Shown: positions 1-7,352, numbered from the stretch's first letter. The stretch: DNA of 18,222 bases from Actinomycetales bacterium (GCA_012513625.1 JAAZBW010000508.1:1-18222), one strand, 5' to 3'. The notes: a model not told the origin generated them from the letters alone. A program made the numbers and translations.

Positions 1-154
1 AACCACACAGTCGACGTCGGGGTTGGGAGACGCAACCACACAGTCGACGTCGGGGTTGGGAGACGCAACCACACAGTCGACGTCGGGGTTGGGAGACGCA
101 ACCACACAGTCGACGTCGGGGTTGGGAGACGCAACCACACAGTCGGCGTCGGGT
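1..154 (+). repeat. 33-bp tandem repeat array with motif AACCACACAGTCGRCG
   Basis: A 22-bp partial unit at 1-22 is followed by four 33-bp units starting at 23, 56, 89 and 122. The first three full units are identical; the last has two changes (GACG to GGCG, and a terminal G to T). Each unit holds the 16-bp sequence AACCACACAGTCGRCG at 1, 34, 67, 100 and 133. The period is 11 codons, so copy-number change keeps the tadE frame. The array may continue upstream of the window. Confidence 0.97.
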
Positions 155-577
155 TCTCGTGCGGGGCGGGAGCGCGGGTCTGCCTCCCTCGAACTTGCGA
201 TACTCACCCCGGTGCTGCTCATCATCTTTGGCATGATGATCGCGGCAGGGCGCGTGGCCATCGCGGACGGCACCATCCAGCAGGTGGCCGGCGACGCCGC
301 CCGCGCCGCCTCCCTCTCCCGCACGGCCGCGGACGCGCAGGGCGCCGCCGAATCGCTCGTCACCTCCGTGGTGGGCGCCAATGGGCTCCCCTGTACTCCG
401 GTGGTGAGCACCAACACCACCGAATTCTCGAACGCGCCTGGTACTCCCGGCTACGTGACCGTGGAGGTCTCCTGCACGGTCACCCTCTCGGACCTCGCCG
501 TGCCCGGACTCCCCGGCTCGGTGACACTCACCGGCACGGGCCGCTCCGTCCTCGACACCTACCGGGCCACCTCATGA
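2..577 (+). CDS. TadE-like pilus assembly pseudopilin, 5' end open
   Basis: The frame is open to the left edge, so the true start may lie outside the window; the only in-frame starts seen are TTG codons at 23, 56, 89 and 122, one per repeat unit and none with a clear Shine-Dalgarno. The first ~50 residues are 11-residue repeats (GDATTQSTSGL). Then comes a TadE-type segment: basic RAGRER, the sequence GSASLE, and a hydrophobic helix (LAILTPVLLIIFGMMIAAG). The Gly followed by Glu at +5 matches the prepilin-peptidase site of Tad pseudopilins. The ~120-residue remainder, with two cysteines, would be extracytoplasmic. TadE/TadF proteins are minor pilins needed for Tad/Flp pilus assembly. The stop overlaps the next gene by 4 bp (ATGA). 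The family call is confident; the start is not. Confidence 0.8.
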   Translation, partial: TTQSTSGLGDATTQSTSGLGDATTQSTSGLGDATTQSTSGLGDATTQSASGSRAGRERGSASLELAILTPVLLIIFGMMIAAGRVAIADGTIQQVAGDAARAASLSRTAADAQGAAESLVTSVVGANGLPCTPVVSTNTTEFSNAPGTPGYVTVEVSCTVTLSDLAVPGLPGSVTLTGTGRSVLDTYRATS

Positions 578-1134
578 ACACCCCCCGCCACGCCGCGCGC
601 GAATCCCTCGCCCACCACAACTCCCTCGCCGAGCGGGCCCGGACTGCGCTGACGTACTGGAGGGCCGGCGTCGTGAAGCGGTCCCGCACCCGGCTGAACC
701 ACCTGCGGCGTCACGCCGAACGCGGCTCCGTCTCCATGTTTGCGGTGGTCTCGGTGCTGGGGCTGTTCATCGCGATCGGGCTCGTGGTGGACGGCGGGCG
801 GAAGATCCGCGCGATCGAGACCGCGCAGGCGATCGCGCAGGACGCGGCCCGCGTGGCGGGCAACCAGCTGGACTTCACCAGCAACCTGCTGGACGGCAGC
901 CGCCCCGAGATCGACGTGGACGCCGCCATCAGCGCCGGCAACGCGGCGATCGCCACGGCCGGGGGAGACCCGAGCTCGCCGGGCGTGAGCGTGTCCGGGT
1001 ACACCGTCTCCGCCACCGTGCACGTGACCGTTCCCACCACCTTCCTCAGCGTGATCGGGATCGCGAGTGTCACAGGGGTGGGGGAGGTTGGTGGGGTTGA
1101 ACCGGTTCCCGGAATGAACGCGGAGATCCCCTGA
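574..1134 (+). CDS. TadE/TadG-like membrane-anchored pilus assembly protein
   Basis: The product is 186 residues. It has a basic cytoplasmic N-terminus of about 48 residues, then ERGSVSMFAVVSVLGLFIAI, a single transmembrane helix starting near residue 50, followed by VVDGGRKIRAIETAQAIAQDAARVAGNQ, the alpha-helical start typical of Tad/TadG proteins. The remaining ~100 residues are probably extracytoplasmic. Unlike the upstream pseudopilin, position +5 after the Gly is Phe instead of Glu, so prepilin-peptidase cleavage is doubtful and this fits better with an uncleaved TadG-like anchor. The ATG overlaps the upstream stop (ATGA) and the stop overlaps the next start (TGATG), so translation of all three genes is probably coupled. 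The role in Tad/Flp pilus assembly is inferred from family and context. Confidence 0.78.
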   Translation: MNTPRHAARESLAHHNSLAERARTALTYWRAGVVKRSRTRLNHLRRHAERGSVSMFAVVSVLGLFIAIGLVVDGGRKIRAIETAQAIAQDAARVAGNQLDFTSNLLDGSRPEIDVDAAISAGNAAIATAGGDPSSPGVSVSGYTVSATVHVTVPTTFLSVIGIASVTGVGEVGGVEPVPGMNAEIP

Positions 1135-4100
1135 TGAAGTTCCTGAAGTCACTTGGCGCACTGCTCGTGCTCGCGCTCCTCCTCGTGGGGGTGCCCGTGG
1201 CGCTGTGGGCACTCGGCGGCTCGCCGATCCCCACCTCGCTGCCGTCAGGCAACGAGATCGCCTCTGCGCTCTCCAACCCCAACTGGGCGCTGCTCGTGGG
1301 CGGGATCCTTACCTACGTGGGCTGGTTCGCGTGGCTCACGTTCGCGATCTCGGTGGCCCTCGAGGTCCCGGCCGCGCTCCGGGGCGTCACGGCCCCCCGC
1401 CTGCCGGGCTTCGGCGTGCAGCAGCGCCTCGCCGCGATGCTCCTCGGCGCGGTGGTCTTCACCGCGGTCCCGCAGATCGCGTTCGCCGCCCCCGCCGGGG
1501 AGCCCGCCGGCCACACGGCCGTCACCCAGATGCTCCTCACCCCCCTCTCCGACGGCGGAGCGTCCGTCGGCACGTCCCTCGACGACGGCGGGGGCCAGGC
1601 CGGCAGCTCGGCCTCCGCGGCCGCGGCGCAGCAGTCCGCCCATCCGGGCCCGTACACGGTGGAGGCGGGGGACTCCCTCTACGCGATCGCCGCGAAGTTC
1701 CTCGGCGACGGCGAACGGTGGCCCGAGCTGGCCCAGCTCAACTACGGCGTCACCCAGGCGGACGGGTCCGCGCTCGGCGCCTCCCACGTGATCGAGACCG
1801 GGTGGGTGCTCCAACTCCCGGACGGCGCGGCGGACCCGGCCTCCGCCTCCGCGAGCACCGTGACCATTGAGCACGCGGTGGTGGAGGGTGACACCCTCTG
1901 GGACATCGCCGACCGCTACCTTGGGGACCCCTACAAGTGGCCGGACCTCTACGAGGCCACGCGCGGGATGGTCCAGCCGGACGGCGGCCAGATCGTGGAT
2001 CCGGACCTCATCTACCCCGGCTGGGTGGTGTCCGTGCCCGGCGTGACGGCCGCGCAGGATGCGGGCTCCGGCCAGGGCTCCGAGGCCGGCAGCGGCTCCA
2101 CCTCCGGCGCCTCCCTCGACCGCGGCGCGGAGAAGTCCGGCCCGGGCGAGCGCGGGGCCGAGCCAGGCGCGAAGACGTGGAGCGCCTCCGGCTTGGACGA
2201 GGAGGGCGCCGCTGACACGGAGGCGTCCGAGGCCGAGGAGGGCCTCTCCGTCCAGACCATCGGCGGTGCGGGCTCCGTGCTCGCCGCCGGCATCATCGGC
2301 GTCCTCGCCTACAGGCGGCGCGAGACCCAGCGCCGCCGCAGCCCCGGCATGCGCCTCTCGATGCCGGCCCCCCACTCCACGGCAGCGGCCCTCGAGGGCC
2401 AGCTGCGCGCGCTCGCCGATCCGATGAGCCTCGCCACCGTGGACCGCGTGCTGCGCGTGCTCTCCGATCACCACCACGAGCGCGGCCTGAGCCTCCCGGA
2501 CATTCGTGCCGCCCGCATGGCGCCCGATATGTTCGAGATCTTCCTCGGTTCCCCGGCCACGCTGCCCGCACCCTGGCAGGGTTCGGCGGACGAGGTGGTG
2601 TGGTCGGTGACGGCCCACGCGGCGGCCGCGCTCACGCCGTCGGACACGGCAACGGCCCCCTTCCCCACGCTGGTGACCGTGGGCGTGGACGAGTCCGGCG
2701 CGCACGTGATGCTGGACATGGAGCACGTCTCCTCGCTCGATATCCGCGGGGACGCGGAGGTGGCGCACGCCTCGATCGCCGCACTCGCGGCCGAACTCGC
2801 CACCACCCCGTGGGCCGATGACCTGCAGGTGACGCTCGTGGGCACCCTGCCCGAGCTCGGCGCCATCCTGGACACGGGCCGCATCCGCCACGTGCCCTCG
2901 TTGGACCGCGTGATCCGCGAGCTCGAGAAGCGCGCCGACGCCGTCAAGCGCGCCCTCGACGCCGCCGGCGTCGAGTCCATCCCCGCTGCCCGCGGCGCCG
3001 GCCTGATCGAGGACGCGTGGACCCCCGAGGTGGTGCTCGTGGGCGGGGAGATCCCCGCCGAGCTCCGCGGCCGGTTGGAGGCCCTGCTGGATCGGGTGCC
3101 GCGCGTTGGCCTGGCCGCGATCACTGCCGGGACCTCGGGCGAGTGGGCGCTCGTGCTGGACGAGAACGATCCCGCCCGCGCGGTGCTCGAGCCCGCCAAC
3201 CTCGCCGTGCGCGTGCAGCAGCTCAATCCGCAGGAGTACGCGGATATCCTCTCCCTCATCTCCGGCACCCCCAAGGTGGTGGCCGGGCCCACGTGGGCGG
3301 AGAACCTGACCGCCCGGGAGCCGGCCATGGCCGAGCTCGCCGCGGCCCCGGTGGTGGCCGGTTCCGGTTCCGGCCCGACGACGAACGGCCGGGTTTCCGC
3401 CGATCCCGCGGCTGCGGCGGCCTCGGGTCACGTCCCAGCTGCGGGGTACCCCAGTCCCGTCCCGGCTGCGGCGGCCTCGGGTCACGTCCTAGCTGCGGGG
3501 TACCCCAGTCCCGTCCCGGTCACAACGACTGGCGCGGTGGCGGCGGAAGGTGAGGCTGCGTCGTCGTTGGAGATTGTCCCGGCGAGTGGGGCCACGCGCG
3601 CGTCCGCCGAGCTCGCGGCGGCCGAGGTGGTCCAGCTGCGGCACCCACGGGTGCGCGTGCTGGGCGAGGTGGAGCTGGAGGCGCCCGCCGGAACGGAGCT
3701 CGCGGAGAAGGACCGCTCGCAGGCGCTGGAGCTGGTGGCCTACCTCTCGCTGACGCCGGGGGCCACCAACGAGCAGCTCTCGGCGGCGCTGTGGCCGGGC
3801 CGCGAGGCGAAGAATGCCACTCGCAATTCGGCGGTCTCGCGGGCACGGCGCTGGCTGGGCGCGGACCACACGGGCAGCCCATACCTGCCGATCGCCACCA
3901 CGGCGGAGAACTTCGGCACCTACTCGCTCACGCACGTGACCACGGACTGGGACCAGTTCCTGGCGGTGGTGGGGTCGGACGCATCGGTGACTCCCACGGA
4001 GCGGCTGTGCGCGGCGCTCGAGCTCGTGCGGGGGCGACCGTTCGCGAGCGCGCGCGCCGGGAAGTACACGTGGGCGGAGCCGCACGCGCAGGAGATGATC

Positions 4101-4403
4101 TCCTCGATTGTGGATGTGGCGCACGAGGTGGGGCGTCGGTCGCTGCTGGCCGGAGATGCGGAGGGTGCCCGCTGGGCGTCCGCCGTGGGCCTGGCCGTGA
4201 CGCCTGATGATGAGCGCCTCTGGCGCAACGCCATCCGCGCCGAGTGGATGCTGGGAGATCAGCAGGCACTGTGGGCGCTCGTGAAGCGGTGCTACGAGCA
4301 CCTCGACGATCTCGAGGTGGAGCCGGATGCCGAGACCGAGAAGCTCGTGGCGGAGCTGCGCGCGGCGTCCGTGCGTCCGCGAGTGGGTACCGGCCAGCTG
4401 TAG
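1134..4403 (+). CDS. Membrane-spanning LysM / SARP-like (wHTH-BTAD) regulatory protein
   Basis: The product is 1089 residues. In order: three hydrophobic segments (about 6-28, 52-78 and 98-119); two LysM domains (about 174-228 and 247-301, with YTVEAGDSLYAIA and HAVVEGDTLWDIA cores); a Gly/Ser/Ala linker; a fourth transmembrane segment (about 376-394) followed by RRRETQRRR; a long alpha/beta region; an Ala/Pro linker with two 18-residue repeats; and a C-terminal winged-helix-like part (about 836-940, VRVLGEVELEA through ALWPGREAKNATRNSAVSRARRWLG) plus a helical BTAD/TPR part, as in SARP regulators. With a cytoplasmic N-terminus, four helices put LysM outside and BTAD inside. LysM binds peptidoglycan or related glycans. 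Overlap with the two pilus genes suggests a wall-linked regulator or scaffold of the pilus cluster. DNA binding is untested. Start ATG 1134 is fixed by the TGATG overlap. Confidence 0.85.
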   Translation: MKFLKSLGALLVLALLLVGVPVALWALGGSPIPTSLPSGNEIASALSNPNWALLVGGILTYVGWFAWLTFAISVALEVPAALRGVTAPRLPGFGVQQRLAAMLLGAVVFTAVPQIAFAAPAGEPAGHTAVTQMLLTPLSDGGASVGTSLDDGGGQAGSSASAAAAQQSAHPGPYTVEAGDSLYAIAAKFLGDGERWPELAQLNYGVTQADGSALGASHVIETGWVLQLPDGAADPASASASTVTIEHAVVEGDTLWDIADRYLGDPYKWPDLYEATRGMVQPDGGQIVDPDLIYPGWVVSVPGVTAAQDAGSGQGSEAGSGSTSGASLDRGAEKSGPGERGAEPGAKTWSASGLDEEGAADTEASEAEEGLSVQTIGGAGSVLAAGIIGVLAYRRRETQRRRSPGMRLSMPAPHSTAAALEGQLRALADPMSLATVDRVLRVLSDHHHERGLSLPDIRAARMAPDMFEIFLGSPATLPAPWQGSADEVVWSVTAHAAAALTPSDTATAPFPTLVTVGVDESGAHVMLDMEHVSSLDIRGDAEVAHASIAALAAELATTPWADDLQVTLVGTLPELGAILDTGRIRHVPSLDRVIRELEKRADAVKRALDAAGVESIPAARGAGLIEDAWTPEVVLVGGEIPAELRGRLEALLDRVPRVGLAAITAGTSGEWALVLDENDPARAVLEPANLAVRVQQLNPQEYADILSLISGTPKVVAGPTWAENLTAREPAMAELAAAPVVAGSGSGPTTNGRVSADPAAAAASGHVPAAGYPSPVPAAAASGHVLAAGYPSPVPVTTTGAVAAEGEAASSLEIVPASGATRASAELAAAEVVQLRHPRVRVLGEVELEAPAGTELAEKDRSQALELVAYLSLTPGATNEQLSAALWPGREAKNATRNSAVSRARRWLGADHTGSPYLPIATTAENFGTYSLTHVTTDWDQFLAVVGSDASVTPTERLCAALELVRGRPFASARAGKYTWAEPHAQEMISSIVDVAHEVGRRSLLAGDAEGARWASAVGLAVTPDDERLWRNAIRAEWMLGDQQALWALVKRCYEHLDDLEVEPDAETEKLVAELRAASVRPRVGTGQL
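3410..3517 (+). repeat. Two-copy 54-bp tandem repeat in the LysM-BTAD gene
   Basis: Units 3410-3463 and 3464-3517 differ by one base (cccagct versus cctagct). The period of 18 codons keeps the frame and encodes AAAASGHV(P/L)AAGYPSPVP twice. It lies in the flexible linker just before the winged-helix/BTAD region. The near identity, including third codon positions, indicates recent duplication. Confidence 0.97.
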
Positions 4404-4417
4404 GGGCTCACCCCATT

Positions 4418-4433
4418 CGCCGACTGTGTGGTT
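4418..4433 (-). repeat. Intergenic copy of the dispersed 16-bp motif
   Basis: CGCCGACTGTGTGGTT on the plus strand lies 14 bp after the stop of the LysM-BTAD gene. It is identical to the reverse complement of the last copy in the left-edge array (133-148) and to the second hrpA copy (17995-18010). A degenerate copy, CGACTGTATGG, follows at 4455-4465. Confidence 0.9.
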
Positions 4434-4457
4434 AAGATCCCGCAAGACCCCCATCGA

Positions 4458-4498
4458 CTGTATGGCGTAGAGCAGATTCTCTGGTCTACGCCACACAG
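4458..4498. repeat. Long imperfect inverted repeat (hairpin) between the pilus operon and pfkB
   Basis: The arms CTGTATGGCGTAGA (4458-4471) and TCTACGCCACACAG (4485-4498) pair over 14 positions with one A/C mismatch. After a G/G mismatch, CAGA (4473-4476) pairs with TCTG (4480-4483) around a TTC loop. No U-tract follows on either strand. It could act as a U-less terminator or mRNA-stabilising hairpin after the pilus operon, or be a small palindromic repeat element; both arms carry the CTGTRTGG core of the dispersed 16-bp motif. Confidence 0.8.
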
Positions 4499-4502
4499 CC
4501 AG

Positions 4503-4529
4503 CGGTGGCCGGGACAACGGTGGCCGGGA
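4503..4529 (+). repeat. Short direct repeat, 12 bp twice
   Basis: CGGTGGCCGGGA occurs at 4503-4514 and again at 4518-4529, 15 bp apart. It follows directly after the hairpin at 4458-4498. No function is evident. Confidence 0.8.
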
Positions 4530-4550
4530 ATTACCTGCACCTCTCTGACC

Positions 4551-4569
4551 AGCCCGAAAACGGCTTTTT
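4551..4569 (+). terminator. Possible weak intrinsic terminator
   Basis: AGCC (4551-4554) can pair with GGCT (4562-4565) around an A-rich loop, followed by a run of five Ts counting the last stem base (4565-4569). The stem is only four base pairs, so the call is weak, but this is the only hairpin plus T-run between the LysM-BTAD stop and the pfkB start. Confidence 0.35.
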
Positions 4570-4581
4570 GAACCCGTGCGT

Positions 4582-4595
4582 TGTGACAGGTCACA
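4582..4595. promoter_or_regulatory. Operator-like dyad upstream of the PfkB kinase gene
   Basis: TGTGAC-AG-GTCACA is a perfect 6-bp inverted repeat with a 2-bp centre, 93 bp before the kinase ATG. It resembles a CRP/GlxR-type half-site pair (TGTGA/TCACA), but the half-sites are 4 bp apart instead of 6, so the binder is unknown. No convincing -35/-10 pair was assigned. Confidence 0.35.
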
Positions 4596-4688
4596 CAGGG
4601 GGATTGCTCGCCACGGCGCATACCTCTCGCGAACAATGGGAATACGTTCGCGCAAGGGGGCGCGGGTATACCGGGAGTCGAGGACGAG

Positions 4689-5642
4689 ATGAAGGTCGTA
4701 GTGGTTGGTATCGCCAACCAGCAGACTGCCCTACCTGTGGAGTCGTTTCCGATCGAGTACCAGGCGGCACGGTACCTGCCCAACCAGATTCGGCACACTG
4801 TGGGCGGTGTGGGATTCAACGTGGCCCGCACGCTTTCCACGTTCGGACACATGGTGGCGCTCGCCTCCCCGCTGGGGGAGGACTACCCGGCGGCCATGGT
4901 GGACGCTGAGGCCTACCGGTTCAACATCTCCACGCACCTCTGCCGGCGTGACCTCGTGCGCACGCCCCGCTCGGTGGTGCTCTATGACTCGGAAGGCCGG
5001 CGCCAGGTCAACGTGGACATCGGTGACGCCACCGATTTCGTGTTCCGGGAGGAGCACCTCTCCCCGGACCTCTTCCGCGCGAAGCTGGTGGTGCTCGGCA
5101 ACCTTGACATGGTGCGCCCCCTGATCGCTCCCGTGATTCGGCGTGGACGCCGACTGGCCGTGGATCTCCAGGATGTGCGGAGTGCGGACAACCCGCATGA
5201 CGAGGAGTTCCTCCAGGCCGATTTCCTCAACATGTCCAATGAGTACGTGGCCGGATCCGAGCGCGAGGTGCTGCTCGAACTGCGGGCGAAGTCCCGCGCC
5301 GAGGTCCTCACCATGACGCTCGCGCACGAGGGCGCCCTCCTGCTCACCCGCGAGATGTCCGAGCCGCTCCACGTGCCGGCACCCGAGGTGGATCCACGCA
5401 ACTCGGCGGGAGCGGGGGACATAGCGTTTGCCACCTTCCTGCACGGCCTGCTGAAGTTGCGCGAGGATCCGGTGGCCGCGGTTGCCCGTGGGGTGGATGC
5501 GGCGAGCCGATTCGTCTCCACCGAGGTGGCGAAGGGTCCGCAGAGCCTCGCGCAGATGCGCACCATCCTCGGCGTGGAGCCGGCACCCGCCGCAGCGAGC
5601 GCGCCCGAGATCCCGTGGAGCCCGGACGCCTACGAGATCTAG
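4689..5642 (+). CDS. PfkB-family carbohydrate (sugar or nucleoside) kinase
   Basis: The product is 317 residues, the usual length for this family. The first PfkB signature is seen as HTVGGVGFNVARTLSTFGH (about residues 36-54). The second, ATP-binding signature is NSAGAGD (238-244), with Asp244 in the catalytic-base position; the usual DT before xGAGD is replaced by NS. PfkB enzymes transfer the ATP phosphate to a sugar or nucleoside hydroxyl in the cytoplasm (ribokinase, fructokinase, adenosine kinase and relatives); the substrate cannot be read from the sequence. A purine-rich GAGGACGAG precedes the ATG. The gene stands alone on the plus strand behind a structured intergenic region and converges with the DsbA-like gene, with only 9 bp between stops. 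The sugar ABC transporter in the window could be a functional partner, but it is not adjacent. Confidence 0.88.
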   Translation: MKVVVVGIANQQTALPVESFPIEYQAARYLPNQIRHTVGGVGFNVARTLSTFGHMVALASPLGEDYPAAMVDAEAYRFNISTHLCRRDLVRTPRSVVLYDSEGRRQVNVDIGDATDFVFREEHLSPDLFRAKLVVLGNLDMVRPLIAPVIRRGRRLAVDLQDVRSADNPHDEEFLQADFLNMSNEYVAGSEREVLLELRAKSRAEVLTMTLAHEGALLLTREMSEPLHVPAPEVDPRNSAGAGDIAFATFLHGLLKLREDPVAAVARGVDAASRFVSTEVAKGPQSLAQMRTILGVEPAPAAASAPEIPWSPDAYEI

Positions 5643-5651
5643 GTCGGGCGC

Positions 5652-6602
5652 CTACCCCCCGGTGCCCTGCTCCGGCGCCACCTTCTCCAGCTCCTGCAGG
5701 ATCACCTCGAGGAACCGCTCGGTGGTCTCGGCGCCGCCGATGTACTCGTCATTGATCACGAATTGCGGCGTGGACGCCCGCCCCAGCACCTCGTAGGACT
5801 CGTTGTACGCCGCATCCACCTCGGCCCGCAGGGCCGGATCCTGGAAGTCCGCCTGGAACTGCGCCACGTCCGGAATCCCCACGTCCGAGGCGAGTCGCAG
5901 GAATGTGGCCTCGGAGAGGTCCTGGCCGCCCTCCACGAACTGGTAGCGGTAGATCGCCACGTGGTATTCGAGGAAGTAGTCCTGCCGGGCCGCCGCCCGT
6001 GCCGCAACCGCGGCGTCCACGGACTGCTCCTGGAAGATCGGGAAGTCCCGGAACTCGATCCGCAGCACGCCCTCGTTCACGAGCGGCACCAGCTCCGGCA
6101 GCGTCTCGAGCGTGAATCGTCCGCAGTAGCTGCACCGGTAGTCCGCGAATTCCACCATCACCACGGGCGCCTCCACGCCGCCGATCGCCATCCGGTCCTC
6201 CGGATCGCGGGTGGGCACGAGGCGGCGCGCCTCCAGGATCTGCTGCATCTCCTCCTCCGAGAGTGTCGGCTCTGCCGTGGGCTGCACCTGGGGTCCCGTG
6301 GGCGCTGCGGTGGCCGCCACGCTCGGGGTGCCGCCGGCCCCTCCTGCCCCCGCCTGCCCCGCCCGCACTCCAGCGTCGCGTCCGATCAGGTAGCCACCTC
6401 CGAGGCCCACCAGGAGCGCGATCGCCGCGGCGAGGATCATGACGAGCTTCGAGTTCGGCGGCGCCCCCGCAGCCGCGCCTGCCCCCGTCCCCACCACGGG
6501 TGGGGGGCCGGCGGCCTCCGCCGTCCGGAGCGGCCCATGCGGCCTGTGTGCGGACCCCGCAGGCGTGGTCCCCTCGCCCGGCTGCTTCTCTGGCGTGCTC
6601 AT
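5652..6602 (-). CDS. Membrane-anchored DsbA-like thioredoxin-fold protein
   Basis: The product is 316 residues. It has a Pro/Ala/Gly-rich cytoplasmic N-tail (1-50), one transmembrane helix (about 52-74, KLVMILAAAIALLVGLGGGY), an extracytoplasmic low-complexity linker, then a DsbA/thioredoxin domain starting near 145 (PVVMVEFADYRCSYCGRF). The active site is Cys157-Ser-Tyr-Cys160 and the cis-proline loop is STPQFV (Pro279). Such proteins form or isomerise disulfides in exported proteins, or reduce them if fed by a partner. AGGAGG (6615-6620) precedes the ATG with a rather long 12-nt spacing. It follows the CopC-like gene by 69 bp on the same strand, so the two may share a transcript and act on extracytoplasmic copper or thiol stress. 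The oxidase direction is inferred. Confidence 0.9.
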   Translation of the reverse strand: MSTPEKQPGEGTTPAGSAHRPHGPLRTAEAAGPPPVVGTGAGAAAGAPPNSKLVMILAAAIALLVGLGGGYLIGRDAGVRAGQAGAGGAGGTPSVAATAAPTGPQVQPTAEPTLSEEEMQQILEARRLVPTRDPEDRMAIGGVEAPVVMVEFADYRCSYCGRFTLETLPELVPLVNEGVLRIEFRDFPIFQEQSVDAAVAARAAARQDYFLEYHVAIYRYQFVEGGQDLSEATFLRLASDVGIPDVAQFQADFQDPALRAEVDAAYNESYEVLGRASTPQFVINDEYIGGAETTERFLEVILQELEKVAPEQGTGG

Positions 6603-6671
6603 CTGCGCTCGATTCCTCCTCGGCCTCCCTGCGGCTGCGCGGAGGTTCCCGGCCCCATGATAGGTGCTGGC

Positions 6672-7352
6672 CTACCGCCCGAGCCCGCGCCCCTGCTTGC
6701 GGAGCATGATGGTGACGAGCACGGCCGCGGCGATGAATCCGCCCGCCCCGATCCCGATCCTCGCCAGCGTTGAGAGCCCCGCAGTGGTCTCTGGTACCGC
6801 AGGTTCGCTCTCCGCGCCCGGCGCGGGAGTGCCCGTCTCCCCCGTCGACGACGTACCCTCACCCGGGCCCGTCGTCGTCACCTCATCGCCCGGGCCAGTA
6901 CCAGCCCCCGCCGTCGGGCCCGCGCCGGGCTCCGCCGTCGCCGGGGACTCGGTGAGGCCGGTGGCGAGCACAAACGGGATCGCGCCCTCCACGCGGTGGC
7001 CATCGGAGGAGACGAGGGACCAGTTCAGGGAGTAGTCGCCGTCGGGGAGTTGGGGAAACGCCGCGGAGGCCACGCGCCCGGTGAGCTCCGGGGTGGCCTC
7101 CCAGACCGCGGCGCCGGTGGCGTCCTGGATCAGGATGGCGGGGGACGCGGGAATGATGTCCGCGGAGAACTCGAGTTCGATCCGTGGGGGGAACTCCGTG
7201 TGGGTCTCGCCCTCGGCGGGAATGGAGCTGACCAGGAAATCGTGCGCGCGGGCGGGCGGTGCGGGCACGAGCACGGCGAGGAGGAACAGTAGGCCGGCGG
7301 CGAGCAGCGTGAGCGCGCGCGGGGCGCCGGGTCGGAGCGCGGAGCTGATCAT
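6672..7352 (-). CDS. CopC/YobA-like copper-binding protein with C-terminal membrane anchor
   Basis: The product is 226 residues. A signal peptide ends at ARA/H, giving His37 as the mature N-terminus (HDFLVSSIPAEGE), the usual first Cu(II) ligand of CopC proteins. The CopC beta-barrel runs to about residue 130, with the second ligand pair in SSDGHRVEG (Asp117, His119). A Thr/Pro/Gly linker follows, then a C-terminal transmembrane helix (about 196-217) with a basic tail. CopC-type domains bind copper outside the membrane and often work with CopD importers; no CopD is seen here. The start ATG has only a weak purine stretch upstream, and TACAGT lies 7 nt before it, so a leaderless transcript is possible. 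The gene lies 42 bp after the DUF2079 gene. Confidence 0.9.
   Translation of the reverse strand: MISSALRPGAPRALTLLAAGLLFLLAVLVPAPPARAHDFLVSSIPAEGETHTEFPPRIELEFSADIIPASPAILIQDATGAAVWEATPELTGRVASAAFPQLPDGDYSLNWSLVSSDGHRVEGAIPFVLATGLTESPATAEPGAGPTAGAGTGPGDEVTTTGPGEGTSSTGETGTPAPGAESEPAVPETTAGLSTLARIGIGAGGFIAAAVLVTIMLRKQGRGLGR

Noticed and set aside
1..154. 33-bp array as a CRISPR array
   Set aside because: Units are directly contiguous with no variable spacers; the array lies in an open pilin reading frame and no cas genes are near.
1245..3485. 746-residue open frame antisense to the LysM-BTAD gene
   Set aside because: Its product is Gly/Arg/His-rich with no family features, and the sense frame has LysM, membrane and BTAD regions. 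Such mirror frames are expected at high GC.
4582..4595. Canonical CRP/GlxR site
   Set aside because: TGTGA and TCACA are separated by 4 bp, not 6 bp, so it is reported only as an operator-like dyad.
3489..4655. 388-residue antisense frame across the LysM-BTAD 3' end and intergenic region
   Set aside because: Arg-rich translation with no domain; it crosses the hairpin and repeat elements and opposes a well-supported gene.
4505..4909. 134-residue open frame overlapping the pfkB start
   Set aside because: It covers the structured intergenic region and reads through the kinase gene out of frame, without a start signal or domain.
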